Shown piece by piece: positions 1 to 7,753 of a DNA stretch of 54,839 nt (positions within the stretch are counted from its first letter, which is position 1; every line of letters begins with the position of its first letter). The notes beneath the pieces were generated by a model. That model did no database searches, had not been told where the DNA came from, and saw only the letters and a program-made list of their open reading frames with translations. The position numbers and the translations under genes were made by a program. Source of the DNA: DATGFB01 sp032160545 (GTDB taxonomy: Bacteria > Actinomycetota > Actinomycetes > Mycobacteriales > Jatrophihabitantaceae); NCBI GenBank assembly GCA_032160545.1, contig JAVHVN010000164.1, positions 1 to 54,839 on the forward strand, given 5' to 3'.

Positions 1-107
1 GTCGAATACACGGCTTCGCCGACGTTGTTGGCGAAGTTGCCAACGGCGAAGATGCGAAGCCGTCGATCCGAGCGAAGTACTCGCAGGCGTTCCCGGGCGG
101 TCGTCAT
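1..107 (-). CDS. MFS transporter, N-terminal fragment (cut by window start)
   Basis: Only the first 35 codons are inside the window. The ATG overlaps the stop of the upstream propeller gene in an ATGA arrangement, so the two genes are translationally coupled. The peptide begins MTTARERLRVLRSDRRL and continues into FAVGNFANNVGEAVY. A short basic cytoplasmic start followed by an Asn/Gly-rich first helix is the usual opening of actinobacterial major facilitator superfamily drug or metabolite exporters. The substrate cannot be inferred. Its place as last visible gene of the operon suggests that the WD40, FGE-fold and propeller proteins work with a membrane transporter. The family call rests on a short stretch and is moderate. 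Confidence 0.5.
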   Translation of the reverse strand, partial: MTTARERLRVLRSDRRLRIFAVGNFANNVGEAVYS

Positions 108-2080
108 GGCGCTGGCGCTGCTGCGACCGGTTCTCGGGCCGTCACTCCGTCCCGGTCGGCCAGTAGGTGCGGGTAGGTCGTGTGTAGGCGCAGCAGCGCT
201 TTGCGTCGAGTTGGCTGTGGGAAGTCGGTTGCGATCTCATCGATCGCGTAGACAGTCAGGTATCCACCGCGGCCCCCGACAAAGGCGTACCAACGGCCCG
301 CCAGGCGTACCGTGCACAGCGCTTTGGCGAAGTCCTCGACCTCCTCGTGCAGATCGAGCAGCTCGCCGGTCGCAACGTCGTACATCGCCACCTGCATCCC
401 GTAGGTGACGCACACGATCACGTCACCCGCGCGCGCGAAGTTCTCTACGGTGTTATCGAGCAACTCCACATACGTCTGGAGGACGGTCGTACCGATACCC
501 TGAAATCGACGAACTCCACCGCCGCCGGTGACGTAGAGGTCGCCGTCAACGACGCCCGCACGCTTGAGATAGCCGCCGACACGGGTGCTCCACTGCACGT
601 CGCCTTGGCTGTCGAGACAGACCAGATCGCCGGAACGGGTGCCGAACAGTCGCTCCTCTCGCCCTTCGGGAAGTACCGAGATCCATGCCGGCGCCGTCGT
701 GGGCACGCTTTCCAGGACAGCGCCGCTGGTTAGCGAGATCAGCACTGTTGCGTCGGTTGTCGCGACCTGTACCAGGCCGTCTCGCACGGCGACGTCGTGA
801 ACGTTCGAACCCATTGGAGTTTCCCACCGAAGGGTTTCCGGGTTGTCATCGGTTCTTGCGCAGAACACCGTGTTCGGCCAGGCGATGCCTACGCTTTCGT
901 CCGGACCAACCGGCACCAGGCGGCGAGAGAAACCCAGGTCGGTGACGAACTGCGATTCGACGACGACTGTGGGTGCTCGTTCACTGTCGCCCGCGCGCAC
1001 ACTGAGCACCATCCCGCCGCTGTCGGTTGCCGCGAGCAGGCGCACCGAGGTGGCGTCGGAAGACGTAGGCCGCGCACTGCCCGGAACGGCCCTGATGTCC
1101 CACACGCAACGGCGCGTGAAGCCCAGCCCTGCTTCCCGGCGGCCATCGGCGTTGTGTCGATGTACTTCGCCGTCCTGCGTGAGCAGATAAAGACGGTCGC
1201 CGACTGTCGTCGCACAGTCGATAATCTGGTGAGGGAACCCGCCGACGCGGTGGCGCAGCGTCGGAGCATCGCCAGTGTTGTCGAAGATCGCAAGTTCGCC
1301 GTCGAACGTTCCCACGAATGCCCGCCCGTAGTCAGCTGTAAAGGCGAGGCACTCGACGTCGTTTCGGGCGAAAAGGAACCGGTGCAAAACCGTTCCATCC
1401 TTCTGGAGGACTGCTACGCCGTTGCGGTTACGGTGGTGCTCGCCCATCCCGGAGTCGAGTGTTACCCAGAAACTCTCGTGACGGGGGTCGTAGCACACTC
1501 GGTGGATGTTTCCCGAATCAACGGTGGCGATGACAGGAAAGTCAAGATTGGCGATCGAACCGAAGTACACATTTCCGGATCGATCACCCGCCACATCGAC
1601 TCCGCCGTGACCGAGGCTGATCGATTCAATCATCACGTCCGGGTGCGGCCAGTCTCGAATTTGGCGGATCGTGAATGTCTCCACGTCGACGGTTAGTAGC
1701 TGGAAGTAGCCGTTCATTACATATAGGAGTCCGTTTGAGATGGCTGCGCCACGGATGATGGTGGGGCTGGGCTCTTCGTCAGGTGGCAGCGCTCGACGGT
1801 CCGTGGCGTTGGCAGCGTCGATCATGTCGCACAGTCTGAGGTCATCGGCGTCCCAGCGATAAAGCGTGCCCCGCTTGTCTCGCCCGATCAGATACCGACC
1901 CGCATCGACAAGTGCGTAAAGCGGCCGACCCGATCTCGGGCCGCCTGGTTCCGGATATGGGCTGGCCGCAAGGTGCCGCAGATCTGCATCGAACCGGTGC
2001 ACCCGCCCGTCAATGTCGCAAGCAATCAGACCATCGCCGTGCGCGTCCTGGATTAGGCGAGTTAGTCGGGAGTGCAGCAC
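104..2080 (-). CDS. Large beta-propeller (WD40/PQQ-like) protein
   Basis: This protein of about 658 residues is built of repeating four-strand blades such as ECLAFTADYGRAFVGTFDGE and YLLTQDGEVHRHNADG, with recurring D-G turns and aromatic or Asp positions typical of WD40 or PQQ-like propellers. It has no signal peptide or membrane segment and is probably cytosolic, a scaffold or ligand-sensing platform rather than an enzyme. I prefer the GTG at 2080 because GAGGAG lies 8 nt upstream; the GTG at 2086 would leave only 2 nt. It is the third gene of the operon and its stop overlaps the MFS start. Similar propellers stand next to FGE-fold proteins in some actinobacterial accessory loci. The specific function is unknown. 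Confidence 0.7.
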   Translation of the reverse strand: MLHSRLTRLIQDAHGDGLIACDIDGRVHRFDADLRHLAASPYPEPGGPRSGRPLYALVDAGRYLIGRDKRGTLYRWDADDLRLCDMIDAANATDRRALPPDEEPSPTIIRGAAISNGLLYVMNGYFQLLTVDVETFTIRQIRDWPHPDVMIESISLGHGGVDVAGDRSGNVYFGSIANLDFPVIATVDSGNIHRVCYDPRHESFWVTLDSGMGEHHRNRNGVAVLQKDGTVLHRFLFARNDVECLAFTADYGRAFVGTFDGELAIFDNTGDAPTLRHRVGGFPHQIIDCATTVGDRLYLLTQDGEVHRHNADGRREAGLGFTRRCVWDIRAVPGSARPTSSDATSVRLLAATDSGGMVLSVRAGDSERAPTVVVESQFVTDLGFSRRLVPVGPDESVGIAWPNTVFCARTDDNPETLRWETPMGSNVHDVAVRDGLVQVATTDATVLISLTSGAVLESVPTTAPAWISVLPEGREERLFGTRSGDLVCLDSQGDVQWSTRVGGYLKRAGVVDGDLYVTGGGGVRRFQGIGTTVLQTYVELLDNTVENFARAGDVIVCVTYGMQVAMYDVATGELLDLHEEVEDFAKALCTVRLAGRWYAFVGGRGGYLTVYAIDEIATDFPQPTRRKALLRLHTTYPHLLADRDGVTAREPVAAAPAP

Positions 2081-2135
2081 GGGCACGGCTCCTCAGGTGT
2101 TGGTGGGAGGATGATGGGAAGTTACAGACCAGGCG

Positions 2136-2166
2136 TGTGGGTGGCGGCCGATCGACGCCACCCACA
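2136..2166. repeat. Perfect 10-bp inverted repeat between FGE-fold and propeller genes
   Basis: TGTGGGTGGC at 2136-2145 and GCCACCCACA at 2157-2166 form a perfect stem with an 11-nt loop in the 155-nt gap inside the operon. It is not followed by a T-run. It may be an attenuator, an mRNA processing or stability element that sets different expression of the two genes, or an operator. Confidence 0.5.
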
Positions 2167-2241
2167 TGACCAGGAACTTATCTAGGGCTGTCGATCCCAG
2201 CCGTGGTAAGACGGCGGCGCGGTTTGCGGGTCATGGGCTGC

Positions 2242-3285
2242 TCACCTCCCTCTGCTCTGTGGTTGGCGAGCGCCGACGTCTAGGCCGCCGCTCGCGACAT
2301 CCTCGACCAGCCGAAATCCGACTGCGTAGATTTCTCTCGGGTATTGCCCGTGCCGACGAGCGCAGCGAGCCAAGTCGCCGAACCGGGCGAAGCTGCCGCC
2401 GCGACAGATCCGGTAGTGAGCGTCATGCCGCCACAGGTCGTCGAAAATCGGTGTTGCGCCGGGGTACGGCCGGTAAGTGTCAGCGACCCATTCCTCCACA
2501 TTGCCTGCCATATCGTCGGCCCCCCAATGGCTTCGCCCCGCCAGGTAGCAGCCGACGGGAGTGCTCGTCAGCGGCCCGTCCTCGGCGGTGTTTGCATGTT
2601 CCGGTCGCCATTGGTCGCCCCACGGGTACTCGCACCGATCGGGGCCTGCGGCAGCGAACTCCCATTCCGCCTCGCGCGGGAGCCGGAAGCCACGTCCCGT
2701 CTGGGCGGAAAGCCAAGCTGCGTAGCGCTGGGCGGCGTGTGGGCTGACGGTCCACACCGGCTCGTTGGCGCGGGCGAAGTCCGCTACGCCGAGGTGCCAT
2801 GACGTCGGTAGTTCAGTCTCATCCGTGGCAAGCAGGTAGCGTCGATACTCCGCGTTGGTGACCGGGTAGCGCATGATCGCGAATGCGGCCAGGCTCACCG
2901 CATGGCGCGGAATTTCCTTCGCGATCCACTCGGCGCGCACACCACGCCCGGCGTACTCAGCCAGGACGCGCTCGACGTCATTGGCGTCGGTACCGATAGT
3001 GGCTTCGCCGCCGGGGACGGGGCGCATCCTGGGCGCCATCGTCGCGATCCGGGGATCGCCGACCAGCGAAAGTATCCGTCCCGCGGCGATGCGCCGAGAA
3101 GTAGCCACCGATACGTCGTCTAGCAGCACCACCAGCTCTGCTGGTGCGGTCGCAAGCAGGGCTCGATGCGACGCAAGCAGGTACGCCGGTAGTCGTTCCT
3201 CGTACCGGCGCCCGAGCCCGACCAACGTCCGGTCGTCCACATCGTGCAAGGGACGATCCGTCGGCAACGCTGGTGCACCGTTCAT
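2242..3285 (-). CDS. SUMF1/FGE-sulfatase-fold protein
   Basis: The 347-residue protein has an alpha-helical N-terminal region (about 1-85) and a C-terminal formylglycine-generating-enzyme/EgtB-type C-lectin-like domain (about 90-335). Family marks are MRYPVTNAEY, LPREAEWEFAAAG, YPWGD, DMAGNVEEWVAD and RGGSF...GFRLV. Copper-dependent FGEs carry a Cys pair just after RGGS. Here the segment is RGGSFARFGDLARC with a single Cys, so sulfatase-activating activity is unlikely. A non-catalytic or EgtB-like role is more probable. The ATG overlaps the WD40 stop (ATGA). FGE-fold proteins accompany WD40 modules in several NTP-dependent bacterial conflict systems, but no ATPase, TIR or nuclease partner is visible here. 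Confidence 0.75.
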   Translation of the reverse strand: MNGAPALPTDRPLHDVDDRTLVGLGRRYEERLPAYLLASHRALLATAPAELVVLLDDVSVATSRRIAAGRILSLVGDPRIATMAPRMRPVPGGEATIGTDANDVERVLAEYAGRGVRAEWIAKEIPRHAVSLAAFAIMRYPVTNAEYRRYLLATDETELPTSWHLGVADFARANEPVWTVSPHAAQRYAAWLSAQTGRGFRLPREAEWEFAAAGPDRCEYPWGDQWRPEHANTAEDGPLTSTPVGCYLAGRSHWGADDMAGNVEEWVADTYRPYPGATPIFDDLWRHDAHYRICRGGSFARFGDLARCARRHGQYPREIYAVGFRLVEDVASGGLDVGARQPQSRGR

Positions 3286-3563
3286 GGCGCTATCTCGTAC
3301 ACGCGACCGTCGTAGCTGCTCGCGACGAAAGTCCCGTAGGCGTCGTACCAGGCTAGCGCGGAGATTCCGTGGGCGGTCGGCCGGCAGGTACGTTTCCAGG
3401 CCTGCGCAGCGACGTCGTAAATGGCGAGCGTCCCGACGTAGTCACCAGTGGCGACGTACCGGCCAGCCGGGTCCGCGGCCACGCACTTGATGGAGTGCTC
3501 ATGGGGTGTGGCGATCGTGATCCGATCGGCGGGTGAGCGCCAGGTCGCCCTTGACCAATGCAC
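3282..3563 (-). CDS. Short WD40-repeat protein, possibly the C-terminal part of a frameshifted gene
   Basis: The 93-residue product reads as two WD40-type blades: HSIKCVAADPAGRYVATGDY-VGTLAIYDV followed by HGISALAWYDAYGTFVASSY-DGRVYEIAP. Two blades cannot close a propeller, so it must oligomerise, join the large propeller of the same operon, or be a fragment. An upstream frame (3499-3654) reads sensibly into the same place and would join it by a single shift near 3540, so a disrupted longer gene is possible. The GTG at 3563 is preceded by an in-frame TGA. The stop overlaps the ATG of the FGE-fold gene, so the operon order is WD40, FGE-fold, propeller, MFS. Confidence 0.55.
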   Translation of the reverse strand: MHWSRATWRSPADRITIATPHEHSIKCVAADPAGRYVATGDYVGTLAIYDVAAQAWKRTCRPTAHGISALAWYDAYGTFVASSYDGRVYEIAP

Positions 3564-3654
3564 CGTCCATCACAACCAGGTCACTCCGCCCACCACCGAA
3601 GTGGTCATACACATGAGTCTCGACAAACACCAGATACCGGGTCTGTACGGACAT
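3499..3654 (-). CDS. Small upstream ORF, probable 5' part of the WD40 gene
   Basis: This ORF encodes 51 residues beginning MSVQTRYLVFVETHVYDHF and continuing through DLVVMDGALVKGDLALT before running out of frame into RRSDHDRHTP. The first 40 residues look like beta-strands of a propeller blade, and the last few look like frameshifted sequence. The downstream WD40 frame overlaps it and takes over the pattern from about 3540. The ATG lies only 2 nt from a strong -10 box, so the real start may be the GTG at 3630. I read this as the original N-terminus separated by an indel, a sequencing error or a recoding event. Confidence 0.35.
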   Translation of the reverse strand: MSVQTRYLVFVETHVYDHFGGGRSDLVVMDGALVKGDLALTRRSDHDRHTP

Positions 3655-3656
3655 AA

Positions 3657-3685
3657 TATATATATGACATATGATCACTCGTCAA
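3657..3685 (-). promoter_or_regulatory. Near-consensus vegetative promoter of the WD40/FGE/propeller/MFS operon
   Basis: Read on the minus strand, TTGACG (3685-3680) and TATATA (3662-3657) are separated by exactly 17 nt, an unusually good housekeeping promoter for this genome. It lies in a short AT-rich island, and transcription would begin near 3650, almost at the first codons of the operon. The local base composition differs from the flanks and fits a transferred cassette. Confidence 0.65.
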
Positions 3686-3781
3686 CCTTTGATGGGTCCG
3701 GGTCCGGCCGCCCTCAAGGAACGGCGGGGCGTTGGGGCGCGATGAGCTGCCCGGGGAGCAGATGACGCACAGCGGGTTCTC

Positions 3782-4054
3782 TCCGCGCGCACTTGGCTTG
3801 GCCGTTGGGCCACCGTGCGCACCGTGCAGAACTGGGTCCCGCGACAAGCAGCTCCCGCGGCGGCGGCCGGGAACGCCTTCTCGACCTGCAGTACGTCTCG
3901 CGAACTGCGCGACGTCTAGACCGACGAAAGCATCGAGATCTGGCTGCGCGCCCGCAACCTCAAGTTCGTTGGCCAACGGCCCATCGACCTCATCAGTGCC
4001 GGAGACATCGATACGGTCCTACTGGAAGCCCAGCGCCTGACCGGAGGGATGTAA
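3782..4054 (+). pseudogene. Broken Xre/MbcA/ParS-type antitoxin (DUF2384) gene
   Basis: The last 44 codons read ESIEIWLRARNLKFVGQRPI, DLISAGDIDTVLLEAQRL and GGM before TAA at 4052. This is the C-terminal toxin-binding signature of MbcA/ParS/Xre antitoxins, which partner RES-domain NAD+-degrading toxins. Upstream, the same frame contains TVRTVQNWV, a helix-turn-helix recognition helix. A TAG stop interrupts it at 3917 where relatives have an aromatic residue, and the natural continuation of the middle part (RERLLDLQYVSR) lies in another frame. At least one frameshift and one nonsense change therefore inactivate it. No RES toxin follows. It is a relic of a lost toxin-antitoxin module. Confidence 0.7.
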
Positions 4055-4145
4055 TACCCCCGGCACACAGCACGTCCGCACGTTCGCGTGGCCTGCAACC
4101 CCGTGAATGCAGGGGTGTGACGGCGGATAACACGTCCTACGAGAG

Positions 4146-4244
4146 CTACCGTGCGACTGCGTACTCGGCCGTCGTCATTCCGGCGTCCCCGCCGATGCGC
4201 CGCAGTCGCAGGCTCGCCCGTCGCAACCACCCATGCAATTTCAT
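4146..4244 (-). pseudogene. Truncated Flp/DUF4244 pilin gene
   Basis: The ATG at 4244 opens a 32-codon frame starting MKLHGWLRRASLRLRRIGGD and containing GMTTAEYAV, the prepilin-peptidase processing motif and first helix start of actinobacterial Flp-type pilins (Rv3656c-like, DUF4244). After AEYAV the frame reads Ala-Arg and stops, so the hydrophobic assembly helix is missing and no continuation appears in other frames. A purine-rich SD-like GGGGGTGG precedes it. Its strand matches the tadA-B-C genes 2 kb away, from which it is separated by an MFS gene. It is a remnant of the pilin gene of this tad cluster. Confidence 0.7.
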
Positions 4245-4500
4245 GATGTCCACCCCCGCCGGTCGCCGTCCGCCCCGGTTGGCGGCAGCGTCCTACGAGC
4301 GTCGGCCAGGTGGGCGCCGGCGCGCTGATCAATCGGCCGGTCGTGGACAGGCGCTCGCCCTGTGGACGCTGCGGGTGACCGACGCCGCAGACTCGTCCGC
4401 ATGCATTGGATGAATAAACCTTATGGATGGCTCTCGTTGGACAGCATAAGCATCCGAGTGGACCGTTGGAGCTGTCAGCACGTCGACCGAGGAGCCCGTC

Positions 4501-5829
4501 ATGACCTCTGCACCGTCTCTCGCCCGCGTGGGCGCCCAATCGCAGCGGTCCCCCGCCGTGCGGTCCGGACGGCATCACTCGTTCGGTTTCTGGGTGGCTG
4601 CCATCGCGTTCCTCGTGAACATGGGGTTCTCGGCCGTGCCGACGCCGCTGTACGCGCTGTACCAGCAGCGTGACCACTTCTCGACCCTGATGGTCACCGT
4701 CGTCTACGCCGTCTACGCGGTTGGCGTGATCGGCAGCCTGTTCCTCGGCGGCCACGTCTCGGATTGGGTCGGTCGCAAGCGGGTGTTCGTGCCGGCGCTG
4801 CTGATCAACGTCGTGAGCGCGCTCGTCTTCCTGTTCGCGCCGAGCCTGCCCGGCCTCCTCGTCGCTCGTGTGATCACCGGCATCTCGGTGGGGCTCACGA
4901 CGGCCACCGCGACCGCGTACCTCGCCGAACTGCACGTGGGGATCTTCGGCTCGGGGCTCCCGCGCTCACCCCGTCGGGCCCAGGTCGTCGCCACTGCAGC
5001 GAACCTCGGCGGTATCGGCTTCGGCCCGCTGGTCGCCGGCCTGCTGGCGCAGTTCGCACCACAGCCCCTTCGGCTGCCCTACATCGTGTTCGCCGGTGTG
5101 TTGGTCGTGCTCGCGCTTCTGGTCGCCGCCGCGCCGGAGACCACCGTTCGGCCGAACCCGGCTCCCGCGTGGCGGCCTCAGCGAATCGCCGTCCCGCCGC
5201 AGGCGCGCGGCGCGTTCTTCGCCGCCACGGCGGCCGGCGTGGCGTCCTTCGCGGTGTTCGGCGTGTTCAACTCGCTGGCACCGAGCTTCCTCTCCGGGAC
5301 GCTGCACGAGAGTTCGGCGGCGGTGGCCGGTGCGGTCGCGTTCGCCGCATTCGCCTCAGGGGCTGTCGCGCAGATCCTGCTCAGTCGCCTCGGCGTCAAC
5401 GCCACCCTGCGCACCAGCATGGTGATCCTGATTCCCGGGCTCGGCCTGTTGATCGGCGGCATGTGGCTGCCGAGCCTCGCAATGTTTCTCATCGGCGGCG
5501 TCCTGACCGGCGCCGGGGCCGGCCTCGTGTTCCGCGGTGCGTTGGTCGCGGCCGGCGCGGCGGCACCTCCGGAGTCGCGTGCGGAGGTGCTGTCGGGCTT
5601 CTTCCTCGGTGCCTACGTGGGCCTGTCGGTGCCGGTCGTCGGCCTGGGCATCGCGACCCAGTACGTCCCTGCTCGCGAAGTGATGCTCGTCTTCGTCGCC
5701 ATCGTCATCGCCGCACTCGTGGCGTCGCTTCGAGCCGTCATCGGCGCGAACACCGCCGGCTCAGTGGCGGAACGGCACGCGGCCGTGGCGGGCTCGCATG
5801 ACGTCACGGCCGAGGCCTCGTCGAACTGA
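4501..5829 (+). CDS. Major facilitator superfamily transporter
   Basis: The 442-residue protein has about twelve hydrophobic segments and the MFS loop-2/3 motif GGHVSDWVGRKRVF (about 82-95). It starts with a basic, Ser-rich cytoplasmic tail, and GAGGAG stands 8 nt before the ATG. It resembles actinobacterial drug/proton antiporters of the EmrB/YdhP-like 12-TM group; the substrate is unknown. The gene stands alone on the plus strand between the tad genes and the truncated pilin, both on the minus strand, so it appears to have been inserted into the tad locus. A perfect hairpin overlaps its stop. Confidence 0.8.
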   Translation: MTSAPSLARVGAQSQRSPAVRSGRHHSFGFWVAAIAFLVNMGFSAVPTPLYALYQQRDHFSTLMVTVVYAVYAVGVIGSLFLGGHVSDWVGRKRVFVPALLINVVSALVFLFAPSLPGLLVARVITGISVGLTTATATAYLAELHVGIFGSGLPRSPRRAQVVATAANLGGIGFGPLVAGLLAQFAPQPLRLPYIVFAGVLVVLALLVAAAPETTVRPNPAPAWRPQRIAVPPQARGAFFAATAAGVASFAVFGVFNSLAPSFLSGTLHESSAAVAGAVAFAAFASGAVAQILLSRLGVNATLRTSMVILIPGLGLLIGGMWLPSLAMFLIGGVLTGAGAGLVFRGALVAAGAAAPPESRAEVLSGFFLGAYVGLSVPVVGLGIATQYVPAREVMLVFVAIVIAALVASLRAVIGANTAGSVAERHAAVAGSHDVTAEASSN

Positions 5830-5838
5830 CGAGGCCTC
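5812..5838 (+). terminator. Hairpin terminator spanning the MFS stop codon
   Basis: GAGGCCTCGTC (5812-5822) and GACGAGGCCTC (5828-5838) form a perfect 11-bp stem with a 5-nt loop that includes the end of the MFS gene. No clear T-run follows, as is common in high-GC actinobacteria. It may work in both directions, separating the MFS gene from the minus-strand tad genes. Confidence 0.6.
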
Positions 5839-5902
5839 GCCGACCTTCTCTGGCTGGGTCGTGCCGCTCGCGGGGACGCCCCGACCGAGCCGGCAGCAGT
5901 GC

Positions 5903-6103
5903 TCATAGTTCGCCGGCAGCCACCCACGTACGAAACGCCGTCAGGGGGCGGAACCGGTAGCGCGCGTCCTGATGATCGCCTCGAGCGCGGCGCGAGCGCG
6001 CCTGACCCAACCGGGCCTGCCGCACGAGAGCGGCGTTCGCCGCGTCGGCGATCAGTGCGTTGTGCCGGTCTGCGGCGAGCGAGGCTGCGAATACGGTGGA
6101 CAT
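5903..6103 (-). CDS. Small hypothetical protein downstream of tadC
   Basis: The ATG at 6103 has AGGAG 7 nt upstream and gives a 66-residue protein beginning MSTVFAASLAADRHNALIAD and ending in a basic, Arg/Gln-rich half. A predicted amphipathic helix is followed by RARLGQARSRRARG and an aromatic tail. There is no signal peptide or membrane segment, and I recognise no family. It is the last gene on the minus strand after tadC, 127 nt downstream, and could be co-transcribed with tad or separate. The good ribosome site is the main support that it is real. Confidence 0.55.
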   Translation of the reverse strand: MSTVFAASLAADRHNALIADAANAALVRQARLGQARSRRARGDHQDARYRFRPLTAFRTWVAAGEL

Positions 6104-6230
6104 GTCTGGCTCCTGTCGTCGGGGTAACCCCAACAATCGGGCTAAGGGGTGCCTCGCAACATCGGGAGAACACCGCACCGTCCGCCGCCCCCAGCCTTAG
6201 TTATCGGTCGGGTCGGGGCGCCCGCCCGCG

Positions 6231-6926
6231 TCAGGGCACCGCACCGCCCAGGAATGCCGTGCGGGCGACGCCCGCCACGACCGGTACCACGCCGATGCAG
6301 ACGAACGCCGGCAGGAAGCACACCCCGAGCGGAAGCAGCGCCAGCACACCGGCGCGGGCGGCCCGGCCGTGTGCCTCGGCGGCGGCGTCGAGGCGCAGTT
6401 GCACGGCGCACTGCCCGAAGGCCGCGGCCAGCTTGGCGCCACTTGCGGAGCTGCGCCGCGCAGCCGTCGCGACGGGCGCCAACGAGTGGTGCTCCGCGGC
6501 GGGGCGCCACGCCTCGTCGGGGTCGGCGCCCAGACGCAGCAGCGCCGCGACCTGGGTGAGCACGGCGACCACGCCGTCCGGCGCACCGACGAGGGCGAGC
6601 TCGACGGACTGCGCTACGGGCCGCCCCGCATGCAATGCCGCGGCGATCAGGTCGAGGGTCAGCGCCAACCCCGGCTCGACTGCCGGGCGTGCGGCGGGCA
6701 GGCGATGCAGCGCCCACCCCGCCACGGGTGCGCCCACCAGCGCGACCGGGACGCCGACATGAACTCCGAGCAGGACCACGATGACCACGGCGGTGCCGAC
6801 GCCCCCGCCGGCAGCGAGCGCAGTCCTGCTCGGAGCCAGGCGGTCACGGCGGTCACGGCGGTCGTCCGCGGCTCCCCTCGGTGGAGCGAGCAGCACCGCT
6901 GCAGCGAGCCAGATCGCGGCGATCAC
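6231..6926 (-). CDS. tadC: TadC-like type II secretion inner-membrane protein
   Basis: The GTG at 6926 overlaps the tadB stop (GTGA) and gives 231 residues. N-terminal hydrophobic segments (IAAIWLAAAVLLA and GTAVVIVVLLG) precede the GspF/TadC cytoplasmic helical domain (LTLDLIAAALHAGRPVAQSV) and two C-terminal membrane helices (LALLPLGVCFLPAFV and GVVPVVAG). Such proteins form, with TadB, the platform on which the TadA motor acts in Flp pilus assembly. It corresponds to Rv3657c in the mycobacterial arrangement. No functional pilin, TadE or TadG gene follows, only a small ORF and then a pilin remnant, so the platform may have no substrate encoded here. Confidence 0.75.
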   Translation of the reverse strand: MIAAIWLAAAVLLAPPRGAADDRRDRRDRLAPSRTALAAGGGVGTAVVIVVLLGVHVGVPVALVGAPVAGWALHRLPAARPAVEPGLALTLDLIAAALHAGRPVAQSVELALVGAPDGVVAVLTQVAALLRLGADPDEAWRPAAEHHSLAPVATAARRSSASGAKLAAAFGQCAVQLRLDAAAEAHGRAARAGVLALLPLGVCFLPAFVCIGVVPVVAGVARTAFLGGAVP

Positions 6927-7753
6927 GTGCGCAACACCCGGCTGGTGATCCGTTCGCTCCACCACAATCCCGCCGCGTCGAGCAGCAGACCCACGGACGC
7001 GACGACCCGCCCCCACGAGGTACCGGTCAAGACGCTGAGCGGCGCGGCACCCATCGCCGCGCCGAGAGCGACGCCGAACACGGGCAGCACCGCGACCAGC
7101 ACGCAGGAGGCCCGAGCGCCCGCGAGTTCGGCGTCGAGACGGCGGCCAAGGTCGAGTCCGGTGGCGAGGTCGTCGGCGACCCGGTTGAGCACGTCGGCCA
7201 CCGGTGCGCCCGACCGCGACGCCACCGCCCAAGCCCGGCCGACGGAGGCGACCGCAGTCCCCGCGACGGCGCTCGCCGGATCAGCGCCGGACGCCACTGC
7301 CGTCGCGATCTCGCGCAACAGCGACGCCGCATGCGGCGCGGCGTCGGCTGCCGCCTCGATGGCCGCCACCGGCCGGGCGCCCGCGTCCAGCTCGGCGACC
7401 AGCAATCGCAGCGCGGCGAGCAATGCCGTGTCGGTGCTCCGCCGCCGCCGCCTCGACACCGCAGACCGGACCGTTGACATCACGACCGCCAGCACGGCGG
7501 CCGTCGCGGCGCCGACGAGGGGGCCGGCAGCCACCGCGGTCAGCGCGCCACCGGCAGCGATCGCGGGGATCCTTGCCGCATCGATCGGGATGGCGCGGGC
7601 CTCGTGGGCCGTGCGGGCAGCTCGGACCCGGCCGGCCGGCGACCGGAGCCGTCCCGCGCGGGCGAGCAGCACGATCCGGTGCCGATCGCCGCCGACCGCA
7701 GGCAGCCCCGCCGCGGCAGCGGCCGTCACGAGAAACAGCGGCACGACGCTCAC
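6923..7753 (-). CDS. tadB: TadB-like type II secretion inner-membrane protein
   Basis: The GTG at 7753 overlaps the tadA stop (GTGA); the product has 276 residues. It has an N-terminal membrane segment (VVPLFLVTAAAAAG), a pair of hydrophobic stretches around ALTAVAAGPLVGAATAAVLA, a GspF-like helical domain (LLAALRLLVAELDAG, PHAASLLREIATAV, DVLNRVADDLATG) and C-terminal helices (SCVLVAVLPVFGVALG). TadB and TadC form the inner-membrane platform of the Flp/Tad system. The 4-nt overlaps on both sides show tight coupling in the order ssd, tadA, tadB, tadC. Confidence 0.8.
   Translation of the reverse strand: MSVVPLFLVTAAAAAGLPAVGGDRHRIVLLARAGRLRSPAGRVRAARTAHEARAIPIDAARIPAIAAGGALTAVAAGPLVGAATAAVLAVVMSTVRSAVSRRRRRSTDTALLAALRLLVAELDAGARPVAAIEAAADAAPHAASLLREIATAVASGADPASAVAGTAVASVGRAWAVASRSGAPVADVLNRVADDLATGLDLGRRLDAELAGARASCVLVAVLPVFGVALGAAMGAAPLSVLTGTSWGRVVASVGLLLDAAGLWWSERITSRVLRT

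Noticed and set aside
2242..3285. FGE-fold protein as the variable target of a diversity-generating retroelement
   Set aside because: No reverse transcriptase or template repeat is present within the window, although sequence left of base 1 cannot be seen.
3916..4935. Long minus-strand frame across the MFS start and the remnants
   Set aside because: It is His/Arg/Gln-rich without domain features and antisense to the MFS gene; the real signals here are the antitoxin and pilin fragments in other frames.
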